A DNA stretch of 39,065 nt from Curvivirga aplysinae (GTDB lineage: Bacteria > Pseudomonadota > Alphaproteobacteria > UBA8366 > Aestuariispiraceae), in contig NZ_SMMC01000196.1 of NCBI RefSeq assembly GCF_009711445.1, positions 1-39,065 of the forward strand, given 5' to 3'. The notes under the pieces were generated by a model that did no database searches, had not been told where the DNA came from, and was given only the letters and a program-made list of their open reading frames with translations. Position 1 is the first letter of the stretch. Every line of letters starts with the position of its first letter. Positions 1 to 8,588 of the stretch are shown in pieces. A program made the translations under genes and the position numbers.

Positions 1-137
1 TTTAATATCTGTAGCTTAACTTATAAACTGGAATATCACATATTTGGCTTTTTATTAGTTATTCTAGCGTTTTGATGTGATTTTGATACAGACGCTTACT
101 TTTCTAATAGTTTCTACGGCTTTTAAGCACTCATGGA

Positions 138-166
138 TTGGCATCAGCAAGGCAGACAGATAATAT
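138..166 (+). promoter_or_regulatory. Predicted sigma70-type promoter for the aminotransferase/molybdoenzyme operon
   Basis: TTGGCA at 138-143 and TAATAT at 161-166 are separated by exactly 17 bp, about 46 bp ahead of the aminotransferase ATG. The rest of 1-137 is AT-rich and shows no gene. This is a consensus match only. Confidence 0.55.
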
Positions 167-211
167 GCGCCTCAATTTAGAAATAAATATTTTATAAAAA
201 AAGTTTGATTG

Positions 212-1420
212 ATGTCTGTGGAAACCAACGAAATTCTATCTTCTTATGGGACAACTGTTTTTGAAGTTATGTCTCGACTCGCAATTGAGAACGAAGCTGT
301 AAATCTGGGGCAGGGCTTTCCGGATGAGGATGGACCTGAAGATATAAGGCAGATTGCTGCAGAAGGTTTGGTATCTGGACCGAATCAATATCCACCCATG
401 ATGGGGCATCCTGACTTACGTCAGGCTGTTGCGGAACATAATTTGCGATTTTATGGTTTGGAGATTAATTGGCAAAAAGAAGTACTTGTAACATCGGGTG
501 CAACCGAAGCATTGGCGGATTGTTGTCTGGCACTCCTAAACCCGGGCGATGAAGTTATTTTAATTGAACCACTTTATGATTGTTATCTGCCCTTGGTAGA
601 ACGTGCAGGTGCAACGCCGATTCCTATACGAATAACGCCACCTGAATGGAAACTTGATAGAGACGCGTTAGAAGCTGCCTTTTCTGATAAAACGAAGTTT
701 ATCTTGCTAAATTCACCAATGAATCCGGCAGGCAAAGTTTTTAATGAAAACGATCTCTCTTTTATAGCAAGTCTGGTTATTAAACATGATTGTATTGCGC
801 TTTGTGATGAAGTCTATGAACATATCTTTTTTGAGAAACATCAACATAAACCATTAATGACATTTGAAGGTATGCGAGATCGTTGTATTCGTATTGGGTC
901 TGCAGGAAAATCGTTTTCATTAACGGGTTGGAAAGTTGGTTATATTACCGCCCCAGAGATGTTGTTGGCGACAATTACCAAGTCACATCAATTTTTGACT
1001 TTCACCACACCACCTAACTTACAAATTGCCGTGGCAGCAGGTTTAAGAAAAGACGTAAGTTATTTTAATGATCTTGCCATTGAAATGCAGCAGAAACGCG
1101 ATTATTTGAAAGCAGGTTTGGAAAAACTGGGCTTTTCAGTTATTGAGTGCGAAGGAACCTATTTCCTTACAGTTGATATTTCATCTATGTCATCTGGAAT
1201 GAATGATGTAGATTTCTGTAAAGATATGACGGTGAATGGCGGTGTTGCTGCTGTGCCTGTCAGTGCATTCTATAAAAATGATGCACCGGATCATTTTATT
1301 CGGTGCTGTTTCTGCAAAAAATATGATGTGCTTGAAGAAGCATTGCGCCGTTTAGCGCGCTATTTAAATAAACATGAAGATCAGGTTATAGAGGCTGCGA
1401 AAGCACATGAACGAAGTTAA
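212..1420 (+). CDS. PLP-dependent class I/II aminotransferase (kynurenine/methionine aminotransferase-like)
   Basis: This is a cytosolic fold-type I transaminase of about 402 residues, the usual family length. Visible marks are the N-terminal substrate-loop region NLGQGFPDEDGP, the cofactor loop TSGATEAL, NSPMNPAGK, the CDEVYEH strand that holds the PLP-pyridine aspartate, and SAGKSFSLTGWKVGY with the Schiff-base lysine. The NLGQGFPD and CDEVYEH wording resembles kynurenine-oxoglutarate or methionine aminotransferases (YbdL-like), but substrate cannot be read from sequence. A TTG codon at 209 directly precedes ATG 212; ATG is preferred although no strong ribosome site is visible. The end overlaps the next gene by 14 bp, so the two are probably cotranscribed and translationally coupled. 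Confidence 0.9.
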   Translation: MSVETNEILSSYGTTVFEVMSRLAIENEAVNLGQGFPDEDGPEDIRQIAAEGLVSGPNQYPPMMGHPDLRQAVAEHNLRFYGLEINWQKEVLVTSGATEALADCCLALLNPGDEVILIEPLYDCYLPLVERAGATPIPIRITPPEWKLDRDALEAAFSDKTKFILLNSPMNPAGKVFNENDLSFIASLVIKHDCIALCDEVYEHIFFEKHQHKPLMTFEGMRDRCIRIGSAGKSFSLTGWKVGYITAPEMLLATITKSHQFLTFTTPPNLQIAVAAGLRKDVSYFNDLAIEMQQKRDYLKAGLEKLGFSVIECEGTYFLTVDISSMSSGMNDVDFCKDMTVNGGVAAVPVSAFYKNDAPDHFIRCCFCKKYDVLEEALRRLARYLNKHEDQVIEAAKAHERS

Positions 1421-3518
1421 GAAAATCGAAAAACATTTCACCGCTTGTCCACATGATTGTCCGTCTACTTGTGCGTTAGAGGTGGAAAAAATAGACGATA
1501 AAACGATCGGTCGTGTCCGCGGATCGAAAGAGAATAGTTACACTGATGGTGTCGTTTGTGCCAAGGTTGCACGTTATGCAGAACGTGTTCATCATCCTGA
1601 TCGTTTATTATATCCGATGAAACGTAATGGCCCAAAAGGCAGTGGCCAATTTGAGCGCATCTCTTGGGATGAAGCGCTAGATGAAATTGTTTCTAAATTC
1701 AATGCAGCAGAGACAGAATTTGGCAGTGAGTCTGTTTGGCCGATATTTTATGCAGGTACCATGGGGCTTGTTCAGCGTGATGGTATTGAACGTATTCGTC
1801 ATGCAAAGAAATATTCTGGTTTCTACGGAACTGTTTGTATCGCGTTAGCATGGCCGGGCTATACAGCTGGCACAGGACAGTTACGCGGTGCAGACCCGCG
1901 TGAAATGGCAGAATCTGAGGTGATTGTCCTTTGGGGAAACAATGCGGTTAATACACAAGTGAATGTGATGACCCATGCTTTGAAAGCTCGTAAAAAGAAC
2001 GGCGCGAAGATCGTCGCCATTGATGTCTACAATACAGGTACTGTTCAACAATCAGATATGGGGTTGATCTTAAAACCGGGGACGGATGGTGCTTTGGCTT
2101 GTGCAGCGATGCATATCGCGTTTCGTGACGGCTATGCCGATCGTGATTATATGGATAAATACGCTGATGATCCAAAAGCTTTGGAAGAACATCTTAAAGA
2201 TAAAACACCAGAATGGGCTGCCGAGATCACAGGGCTTTCTGTTGAAGAGATTGAAGAATTTGCAAAAGTAATTGGTACGCATAAGAAAACGTTTTTCCGA
2301 TTAGGTTATGGTTTTACGCGTTCACGTAATGGTGCAACCAGCATGCATGCGGTGAACTCTATCCCGGTGGTGCTTGGGTCTTGGCAGTATCTAGGAGGCG
2401 GTTCGTTATTATCCAATAGTGGTATGTATGGGTTGGATGGTCGCCTTGTGCAGGGACGTGATTTGCGTGACAAGTCGATCCGCATTTTGGATCAATCCCG
2501 TATGGGGGATATCTTATGTAACGATCCAGATGCCTTGAAAAATGGTGTGCCTGTTAAAGCTACCATTATTCAGAATACAAATCCGATGGCGATATGCCCA
2601 GATCTGGCACGCGTGAAAGAAGGTTTCATGCGTGATGATCTATTTGTCGCTGTACATGAACAATTTATGACTGATACCGCAAAAATGGCGGATATTCTTC
2701 TACCGGCGACCACATTTGTTGAGCATGATGATATTTATAAGGGCGGAGGACATACTCATGTTCTGTTTGGCCCAAAGATCATTGATCGCCCTGGAGAATG
2801 TCGCACAAACCATGAAGTTTATGCCGCATTAGCTGAACGTCTTGGTATTGATGATTTGCCTGGTATGAAAATGTCTGAGCGAGAATTAATCGATGATATG
2901 CTGGACAAGTCTTATGGTGAGACGCTGGAGAATCTTGAGAATGAGCGTTGGATTGATAAAGCATTAGACTTTGAAACTGCGCATTTCTTAAATGGTTTTG
3001 CGCATGAAGATGGTAAATTTCATTTCAAAGCTGATTGGGTATCCATGTCCGAAAGTGGCAATCCTGAAGCGGGTTATGGAATGAATAATATTCCGGGCGA
3101 AGAAATGCCTGTTTTACCTGATCATTGGGATGTTATTGAAAATGCTACCGAAGAATATCCTTATCGATTGGTAACTGCACCTGCACGAAATTATTTGAAT
3201 TCCAGTTTTACGGAAACGCCAACATCTATTGCCAAAGAAATACGTCCGACAGTTATCGTTGAAAAAACAATGGCCGAAGAAGCAAGTTTAAGCGAAGGTG
3301 ATCTAGTTCGTTTATCTTCGGCACGTGGGTCTTTACGTATTCATGTGGAGATCGCTGAAAACCTTCAGAAAAATACTTTAGTTGTTGAAAGTATTTGGCC
3401 TAATAATGCTTATTTAGATGGTATGGGAATCAATATCCTGACAGGTGCAGATCCAGGTAGCCCTGTTGGCGGCGCCGCATATCATGATAACCGTGTATCT
3501 ATGGAGAAATGCAATTAA
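1407..3518 (+). CDS. Molybdopterin (bis-MGD) oxidoreductase with N-terminal 4Fe-4S site
   Basis: This 703-residue protein belongs to the DMSO-reductase/formate-dehydrogenase superfamily. An N-terminal iron-sulfur motif is seen at Cys14-x3-Cys18-x3-Cys22 and Cys51. The molybdopterin body follows, with VIVLWGNNAVNTQ, KPGTDGALA and the QNTNPMA and LPATTFVEHDD segments. A molydop-binding C-terminal domain carries TAPARNYLNSSF. Cys144, in GTVCIALAWPG, lies where cysteine or selenocysteine ligands of molybdenum sit in related enzymes; this assignment is inferred. No Tat signal is present, so it is probably cytosolic. The electron acceptor and substrate are unknown. It overlaps the aminotransferase by 14 bp and its stop lies 2 bp from the end of the convergent broken gene. 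Confidence 0.9.
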   Translation: MNEVKKIEKHFTACPHDCPSTCALEVEKIDDKTIGRVRGSKENSYTDGVVCAKVARYAERVHHPDRLLYPMKRNGPKGSGQFERISWDEALDEIVSKFNAAETEFGSESVWPIFYAGTMGLVQRDGIERIRHAKKYSGFYGTVCIALAWPGYTAGTGQLRGADPREMAESEVIVLWGNNAVNTQVNVMTHALKARKKNGAKIVAIDVYNTGTVQQSDMGLILKPGTDGALACAAMHIAFRDGYADRDYMDKYADDPKALEEHLKDKTPEWAAEITGLSVEEIEEFAKVIGTHKKTFFRLGYGFTRSRNGATSMHAVNSIPVVLGSWQYLGGGSLLSNSGMYGLDGRLVQGRDLRDKSIRILDQSRMGDILCNDPDALKNGVPVKATIIQNTNPMAICPDLARVKEGFMRDDLFVAVHEQFMTDTAKMADILLPATTFVEHDDIYKGGGHTHVLFGPKIIDRPGECRTNHEVYAALAERLGIDDLPGMKMSERELIDDMLDKSYGETLENLENERWIDKALDFETAHFLNGFAHEDGKFHFKADWVSMSESGNPEAGYGMNNIPGEEMPVLPDHWDVIENATEEYPYRLVTAPARNYLNSSFTETPTSIAKEIRPTVIVEKTMAEEASLSEGDLVRLSSARGSLRIHVEIAENLQKNTLVVESIWPNNAYLDGMGINILTGADPGSPVGGAAYHDNRVSMEKCN

Positions 3519-3520
3519 CC

Positions 3521-4096
3521 TTAGGGATAGTTGCTTTCAACGCGCTTTAGGAAGCCTTTGATAGTGCGAAGCTTTTCACCGTCACGGATGCGGTTAAAGA
3601 CGAGTTCCATTGTCTTATCGTCAATGATACGGCGGTTATATTGTTGCATTTCATATCCACCATCTTCGGTGATAATCATGGCGTATACAATAAAAGTATC
3701 ATTATCGATTTTTGCCCAAATATAAGGATCGCCCTTCATCGGGTTTAAAGGCTCCCATTTACCGAATAGATTTTTGCGCATGGCTGAGCCGTAAACGCCG
3801 TCCCGTTTAGACACACGGAATTCAACTGAATGCTCAGTTACTTTCTCTCGTCCATCGGTTTTATGGACTGTGGTTTCCCAAATCAGATGAAAAGAGTCGT
3901 TGCCGGTAGGCCATACTTTTACTCGTAGGGATCGTTTGTCTGCTTCTTCTGCGGAAGAAATAGCATCACCTTCATATGTGCCAAAAAAGGGTTTGATGAC
4001 CGATATGTCATCTGCAGCATGTGCAACTTGTTAATCACCGAAGAAAATCAGCAGGAAAGTGAAAGTTGTATAAATCTTTTTCAAGTTGTTTTTCAT
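3521..4096 (-). pseudogene. Secreted protein gene interrupted by an in-frame TAA in the signal peptide
   Basis: Reading leftward from ATG 4096, preceded by a TAGGTAAG ribosome-site-like sequence, the frame starts MKNNLKKIYTTFTFLLIFFG, a typical signal-peptide start. Codon 22 (4033-4031) is TAA. The same frame continues without further stops to 3521, beginning QVAHAADD, where AHA-AD looks like a signal-peptidase site. The total would be 191 residues. The mature part (PFFGTYEGDA..., many charged residues, predicted beta-rich) resembles small lipocalin-like secreted proteins but I recognise no family. A GTG at 3814 could start only a 97-residue fragment without export signal. Either the gene is dead or leaky, or the base is a sequencing error. 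Confidence 0.75.
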
Positions 4097-4191
4097 TGGC
4101 TTACCTAGTCAAATCCATTTACTCTACAGATGTCTAATAAAGATAGTGAGGCGACGCTACCTTAACAAGGCTAAAAGTAAGGATTAATAAT

Positions 4192-5298
4192 ATGAAAGCG
4201 TTAACCATAGGCGGGGCTACAGTTGATATCATTGCATCTGTTGAAGATCATAATCTTGAACGAATGACGATGGAAAATGCTTATTCTAGTTTTTTATTAT
4301 TAGAAGAAGGCAAGAAAGTAGAAGCACAATCCGTGGATTTTTATGTTGGCGGCGGCGCGACGAATGCAGCTATTTCTATGGCGCGCCGTGGCGCTGATGT
4401 CGCATGTCTTGTGAAGGTTGGAGATGACGTCGAAGGTCATAAAGTACAAGATCAGCTTCGAGCCGAAAATGTGGACACGCGCCCTATCTTGATTGATCAT
4501 CTTGAACCGACAGGTCGTGCTGTCATGATTGCAAGTCATGCTAAAAATCCAACAATTTTTGTGGCACGTGGTTCAAACACGACTTTGCGTGAAGAGGATA
4601 TCCAGCCAAGTTTATTTAAGGATCGTGATCTTGTTTATATTACAGGGCTAAGTGGTGATTCTGCGGATTGTTTTGCCAAGATTGTGACCTTGGCCAAAGA
4701 AGCTGGTGCTATGGTTGCCTGCAATCCCGGAATTCGGCAATTATCTTCACGCAGTCAGGCGTTTTATAGTGTTCTGGATAAAATCGATATGTTGATTTTA
4801 AATGAACGAGAGACGGCACAATTGATACCGGAGTTATCTGTGCATCTTAAAGAGAGAAACACTGTCGTCTGTGATCAATCTGTTGAAGTAGATTTCTGGC
4901 CTCATTTAATGAAAAAGGGATTGGAAAGTCATGGCTTCTCTATGACGTTGCCAACCTTGTTTGATGCGTTATTAGAGCGTGGTATAAAAAGCTTTCTTCT
5001 GACCGATGGAAAACGTGGTGCGTATTTAGCAGATAAAGATGGGATTATTTTCTGTCCAAGTCATAAGGCAAAAGTACGTGGAACTGCTGGGGCAGGCGAT
5101 AGTTTTGCATCGACCTGCGTCTCAGAAATTGCCATGGGACGATCAAAGGAAATTGCCATAAAGAAAGCTGCAATGAATGCGGCCTATGTGGTATCTCATG
5201 TGGATGCACAATCAGGATTACAAGATAACGAGATTTTAGATCAGCGTATAATGGATGCCGATTGGGATGGGTTCCTGACATTTTGTTGGGCAGACTAA
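4192..5298 (+). CDS. PfkB-family carbohydrate kinase
   Basis: This is a ribokinase-fold sugar or nucleoside kinase of 368 residues, somewhat longer than the usual 300-330. The N-terminal PfkB signature region is GGGATNAAISMARRGADV, with the glycine-rich substrate loop. Near the C-terminus, RGTAGAGDSFAS supplies the anion hole and catalytic aspartate (GAGD) of signature 2. ILNERETAQL and FLLTDGKRGAY are also family-typical. The extra length lies between the NERE segment and the nucleotide site, around residues 205-250. The substrate is not deducible. An AAGGA ribosome site precedes ATG 4192. It ends 4 bp from the convergent radC. Confidence 0.9.
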   Translation: MKALTIGGATVDIIASVEDHNLERMTMENAYSSFLLLEEGKKVEAQSVDFYVGGGATNAAISMARRGADVACLVKVGDDVEGHKVQDQLRAENVDTRPILIDHLEPTGRAVMIASHAKNPTIFVARGSNTTLREEDIQPSLFKDRDLVYITGLSGDSADCFAKIVTLAKEAGAMVACNPGIRQLSSRSQAFYSVLDKIDMLILNERETAQLIPELSVHLKERNTVVCDQSVEVDFWPHLMKKGLESHGFSMTLPTLFDALLERGIKSFLLTDGKRGAYLADKDGIIFCPSHKAKVRGTAGAGDSFASTCVSEIAMGRSKEIAIKKAAMNAAYVVSHVDAQSGLQDNEILDQRIMDADWDGFLTFCWAD

Positions 5299-5302
5299 AT
5301 CG

Positions 5303-5989
5303 TCATAGAAGACCTTGGGTTTTGAAGCTAAGATAGTTGTTATGTCCAATAATAATATGGTCGTGCAGGGTGATGCCAAGATTGCTTCCTGCATCTTTAA
5401 CCATATTTGTCATTTGAATATCTTCTTGTGATGGCGCAGGGTCGCCGCTTGGGTGGTTATGCACGATAATGATGGCAACAGCACTTAAATCAAGGGCACG
5501 TTTCACGATTTCTCTTGGGTAAAGCGGCGTGTGATTTACTGTACCGATATTTTGTACCTCATCGGCGATTAAGTGATTTCTTTGGTTTAGATAAAGGACT
5601 CTTAGTTGTTCGACTTTCTCTCGGCCCATTGCGGCCTGAAGATAGTCGATTAGGTTTTGCCAGTTGTTCAGGATATGACCTTTAAAGGCTTCTTGTTTTA
5701 ATAAGCGTAAAGCTGATTGTTGTGAAAGCTTTATGGCTACAATGGCTGCTTCCCCGACGCCTTCGACCTTTTGTAACTCTTCAGGTGTGGCGGATAAAAC
5801 ACCGGCATAAGATTTGAAATAGCTAATAAGTTGCTTTGCTAACGGCTTAACATCACCACGCGGGATTGCCTGAGTTAGAATTAATTCCAGAAGTTCGTAA
5901 TCTTCCATTGCCCGACCAAGGTCCTTCAGGAAACGTGTGCGAAGACGTTTCCTGTGGCCTAATTGGTCTTTTCTGACTTCATCCCCCAT
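5303..5989 (-). CDS. radC: RadC-family JAB/MPN domain protein
   Basis: The 228-residue length is normal for RadC. The N-terminal part carries a helix-hairpin-helix-like region (ELQKVEGVGEAAIVAIKLS, about residues 68-86). The C-terminal JAMM domain contains the zinc motif HNHPSGDPAPSQED, which gives the HxH-x-S-D metal signature, preceded by the conserved NIGTVNHTPLYPREIVKRAL. The historic DNA-repair role is disputed for the family; a metalloprotease-like fold is clear but activity is unproven. It lies 12 bp downstream of map on the same strand, so cotranscription is likely. Confidence 0.93.
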   Translation of the reverse strand: MGDEVRKDQLGHRKRLRTRFLKDLGRAMEDYELLELILTQAIPRGDVKPLAKQLISYFKSYAGVLSATPEELQKVEGVGEAAIVAIKLSQQSALRLLKQEAFKGHILNNWQNLIDYLQAAMGREKVEQLRVLYLNQRNHLIADEVQNIGTVNHTPLYPREIVKRALDLSAVAIIIVHNHPSGDPAPSQEDIQMTNMVKDAGSNLGITLHDHIIIGHNNYLSFKTQGLL

Positions 5990-6001
5990 TCAGTCAGAAC
6001 T

Positions 6002-6814
6002 TTATGCGTAAGGTGGTTGGGTCCAGCCTTTAGGAGAGGCTGTAAAAATTTCATAACCATCCTTTGTCACGCCAATTGTATGTTCAAACTGGGCAGATAA
6101 GGATTTATCTTTGGTTACAGCAGTCCAACCATCTTGCAGAACTTTACATGCATATTTACCCGCATTGACCATAGGTTCAATGGTAAAGAACATACCTTCT
6201 TGCAGGACTGCACCTGTACCCGGTGTACCATAATGCAAAACACTTGGTGCATCGTGGAAAACACGACCAATGCCATGACCGCAAAAATCACGGACAACGG
6301 AAAAACGATGTTTTTCAGCATGTTGTTGAATGGCAGCCCCAATGTCACCCAAAGTTACACCCGGTTTTACCATTTCAATACCAATCATCATGGATTCATA
6401 GGTCACACGAACCAGATTTTTCGCTTTTACAGGAATTTTGTCGCCAACCATATACATGCGACTACTGTCACCATACCAGCCATCTACAATGACGGTTACA
6501 TCAATATTGATGATGTCACCATTTTTAAGTTTTTTGCTTGGGTCAGGGATACCATGGCACACAACGTGATTTACACTAGTACAAATAGACTTAGGAAAGC
6601 CACGATAGTTAAGCGGTGCAGGGATCGCATCGTGATCAAGAATATACTTATGACAAATTTGATCCAATTTATCTGTGGTAACGCCAGGCTCAACGAATTG
6701 AGTGATATGATCCAACAACTCAGCCGCAAGATGGCCAGCTTTGCGCATACCTTCAAAATCTTCAGGTGTATGAATTTTAATACGGCCAGAATCAGGGTCG
6801 TTATAGTCGTCCAT
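6002..6814 (-). CDS. map: Methionine aminopeptidase, type I
   Basis: This enzyme removes the initiator methionine from nascent proteins in the cytosol. Its 270 residues are the usual length for the bacterial type. All five dinuclear metal ligands are visible by motif: the two aspartates in NIDVTVIVDGWYGDSS, the histidine in CGHGIGR, and the glutamates in FTIEPMV and QFEHTIGV. VNHVVCHGIP holds the substrate-site histidine. The gene sits between sfsA and radC on the same strand, an arrangement common in Alphaproteobacteria. A 144-bp AT-rich spacer separates it from sfsA and could hold its own promoter. Confidence 0.96.
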   Translation of the reverse strand: MDDYNDPDSGRIKIHTPEDFEGMRKAGHLAAELLDHITQFVEPGVTTDKLDQICHKYILDHDAIPAPLNYRGFPKSICTSVNHVVCHGIPDPSKKLKNGDIINIDVTVIVDGWYGDSSRMYMVGDKIPVKAKNLVRVTYESMMIGIEMVKPGVTLGDIGAAIQQHAEKHRFSVVRDFCGHGIGRVFHDAPSVLHYGTPGTGAVLQEGMFFTIEPMVNAGKYACKVLQDGWTAVTKDKSLSAQFEHTIGVTKDGYEIFTASPKGWTQPPYA

Positions 6815-6958
6815 CAGACAAATCTTTCTTAATCACATCAAATCTTTTTATCAGCTATATTCAATCTATGAATATTTTACATTTGCTTCTTTTACCCCGA
6901 ACTCGGCCATTCGCCAAGGGGGTGGTGTAAAACTAATAAAAATCTATAGTTGAAATTA

Positions 6959-7675
6959 TCAGTCTATAGAAATCTTAAGTGGATTCCGAATGGTGATTTC
7001 TGTTTCCGTAATGTCACAATCATAACAAACAGCCTCTACACCTGCTTCTCGCGCTTTTAGGAAAGCTGTTTTATATGTTGGATCAATATCATTTGCTAAT
7101 CTGAATTCATTACAGTCTGGGCGTTGTACCAGATAGACCATAACGGCGCGATGACCCTGGGCGACCATATCAGACATTTCATCTAGATGTTTCGCCCCGC
7201 GCGCGGTAACGGCATCAGGAAATTCCGCTGCATCTGGATAAGTGCCATCTAGACGACGTAAGGTTACGTTTTTAACTTCGACATAACAATCTGGTTTATC
7301 GTTTTCAGAAAGCAGAATATCAATTCGGCTATTCTTACCGTATTTTACTTCACGTTTGGTATTTGTATAACCAGAAAGTTCGATGATTTTCCCATCAATA
7401 ATTGCCTGTTCTACAATTGCATTGGGGCGAGATGTATTTATCCCAACAGGTATACCGTTTTGACTCGCAAGTTCCCAACGCCAATCCAGTTTGGCCTTTG
7501 GATTGGTATTTGGAGATAACCAAACATCTGAACCTTCATCTTTTAGGCCCATCATAGAACCAGAATTGGCGCAATGGGCTATTACAATAGACCCATCCGC
7601 CAGTTCCACATCTGCCAGAAAACGCTTATAACGTTTGATTAATTTCCCCTTGGTAAGGGGATTGTCGAATTTCAT
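6959..7675 (-). CDS. sfsA: SfsA, sugar fermentation stimulation protein homologue
   Basis: The 238-residue length matches SfsA. Recognisable segments are the N-terminal KRYKRFLADVELADG (OB-like domain), AHCANSGSMMGL, and the nuclease-like core SRIDILLSENDKPDCYVEVKNVTL, with D and E-x-K metal-binding residues as in PD-(D/E)XK enzymes. RGAKHLDEM follows. E. coli SfsA was described as a nucleic-acid-binding regulator of maltose metabolism; the nuclease fold suggests DNA processing, but the true role is unresolved. It is the middle gene of a minus-strand run, with the DsbA-like gene 15 bp upstream. Confidence 0.95.
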   Translation of the reverse strand: MKFDNPLTKGKLIKRYKRFLADVELADGSIVIAHCANSGSMMGLKDEGSDVWLSPNTNPKAKLDWRWELASQNGIPVGINTSRPNAIVEQAIIDGKIIELSGYTNTKREVKYGKNSRIDILLSENDKPDCYVEVKNVTLRRLDGTYPDAAEFPDAVTARGAKHLDEMSDMVAQGHRAVMVYLVQRPDCNEFRLANDIDPTYKTAFLKAREAGVEAVCYDCDITETEITIRNPLKISID

Positions 7676-7690
7676 GATGAAAAAGACCTC

Positions 7691-8452
7691 TTAACTTTCC
7701 TCTTTTGCCTTTTTAACTAAGCCAAGCATAGCGTCTTCACCAATGGCACCACGAACAATTTCATTGCCGATGATGAAAGCAGGTGTGCCGGAAAGGTTTA
7801 GCATTTGTGCAACTTGTCGATTACGGCTGATTTTCCCGGTTACTTCATCTGATTCCATATCGACTTTCAATTTCTCGACATCTAGACCAACGGAATCTGC
7901 TACTTGGAAAACACGTTTTTCAGTAATACCGCCGCGGGCGCTCATCATAGCGACATGGAAGTCCATGTATTTACCTTGCATATCTGCAGCTAATGCTGCT
8001 TTTGCGGCAATAACAGACGTAGGGCTAAGAATTGGGAGTTCTATAAATAGAACGCGTACATCGTCATCATTTTCAATGATATTATTCACTTGAGGTAACA
8101 CACGTTTACAATATCCACAGTTATAGTCAAAAAACTCAACCATTGTCACTTTACCATCAGGATTACCTGCGACAGGATATTCGTCGCTTTTTTTGATAGC
8201 GGGCAAAAGGCCTTCTAAAGTTTTTGCGGATTCTGCTGCGGCCAGTTCTTCTTGTTCTTTATAATAAGCATCAAGTGAACGGATCATAACTTCAGGATTT
8301 TCCATCAGGTAGTTATGGATAATCTCTTCCAATTGTTCTTTTGAAATGTCGGAAATATCTTGAGCTTGCGCTGTTATTGTGAAGGCAGATGAAGATAACA
8401 AAATTGCAGATGCAGCGGTGAAATTAAAAAATTTGGATTTAATTGATCCCAT
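7691..8452 (-). CDS. Periplasmic DsbA-family thiol-disulfide oxidoreductase (Com1-like)
   Basis: Starting at ATG 8452 gives 253 residues with a signal peptide ending near TAQA-QD (residue 30). A thioredoxin-fold domain follows, with active-site Cys112-Gly-Tyr-Cys115 in FFDYNCGYCKRVLP and the cis-proline loop SGTPAFIIG. An N-terminal helical segment (EEIIHNYLMENPEVMI) is typical of Com1/ScsC-type proteins, some of which oligomerise and isomerise disulfides. The open frame extends upstream to 8707, but that part has no export signal and antisense-overlaps the M48 gene end, so the later start is preferred. It probably acts with the M48 protease upstream in envelope protein quality control. Confidence 0.92.
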   Translation of the reverse strand: MGSIKSKFFNFTAASAILLSSSAFTITAQAQDISDISKEQLEEIIHNYLMENPEVMIRSLDAYYKEQEELAAAESAKTLEGLLPAIKKSDEYPVAGNPDGKVTMVEFFDYNCGYCKRVLPQVNNIIENDDDVRVLFIELPILSPTSVIAAKAALAADMQGKYMDFHVAMMSARGGITEKRVFQVADSVGLDVEKLKVDMESDEVTGKISRNRQVAQMLNLSGTPAFIIGNEIVRGAIGEDAMLGLVKKAKEES

Positions 8453-8588
8453 AACGAAGTCCCGTATGCAGATAGATAATTGTCGTTTTATTGCCATTGA
8501 TAGTGGCGATTTGATGGCAGAGTTGCAAGAGGCGCGCGATGCATTTTGTACCAGTTCACAAATATATGATGAACACTTGATCGAAATG

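Noticed and set aside
6134-6832. 232-codon plus-strand open frame opposite map
   Set aside because: Composition is histidine/threonine/asparagine-rich mirror sequence of map, whose own catalytic motifs are intact; no ribosome site or motif.
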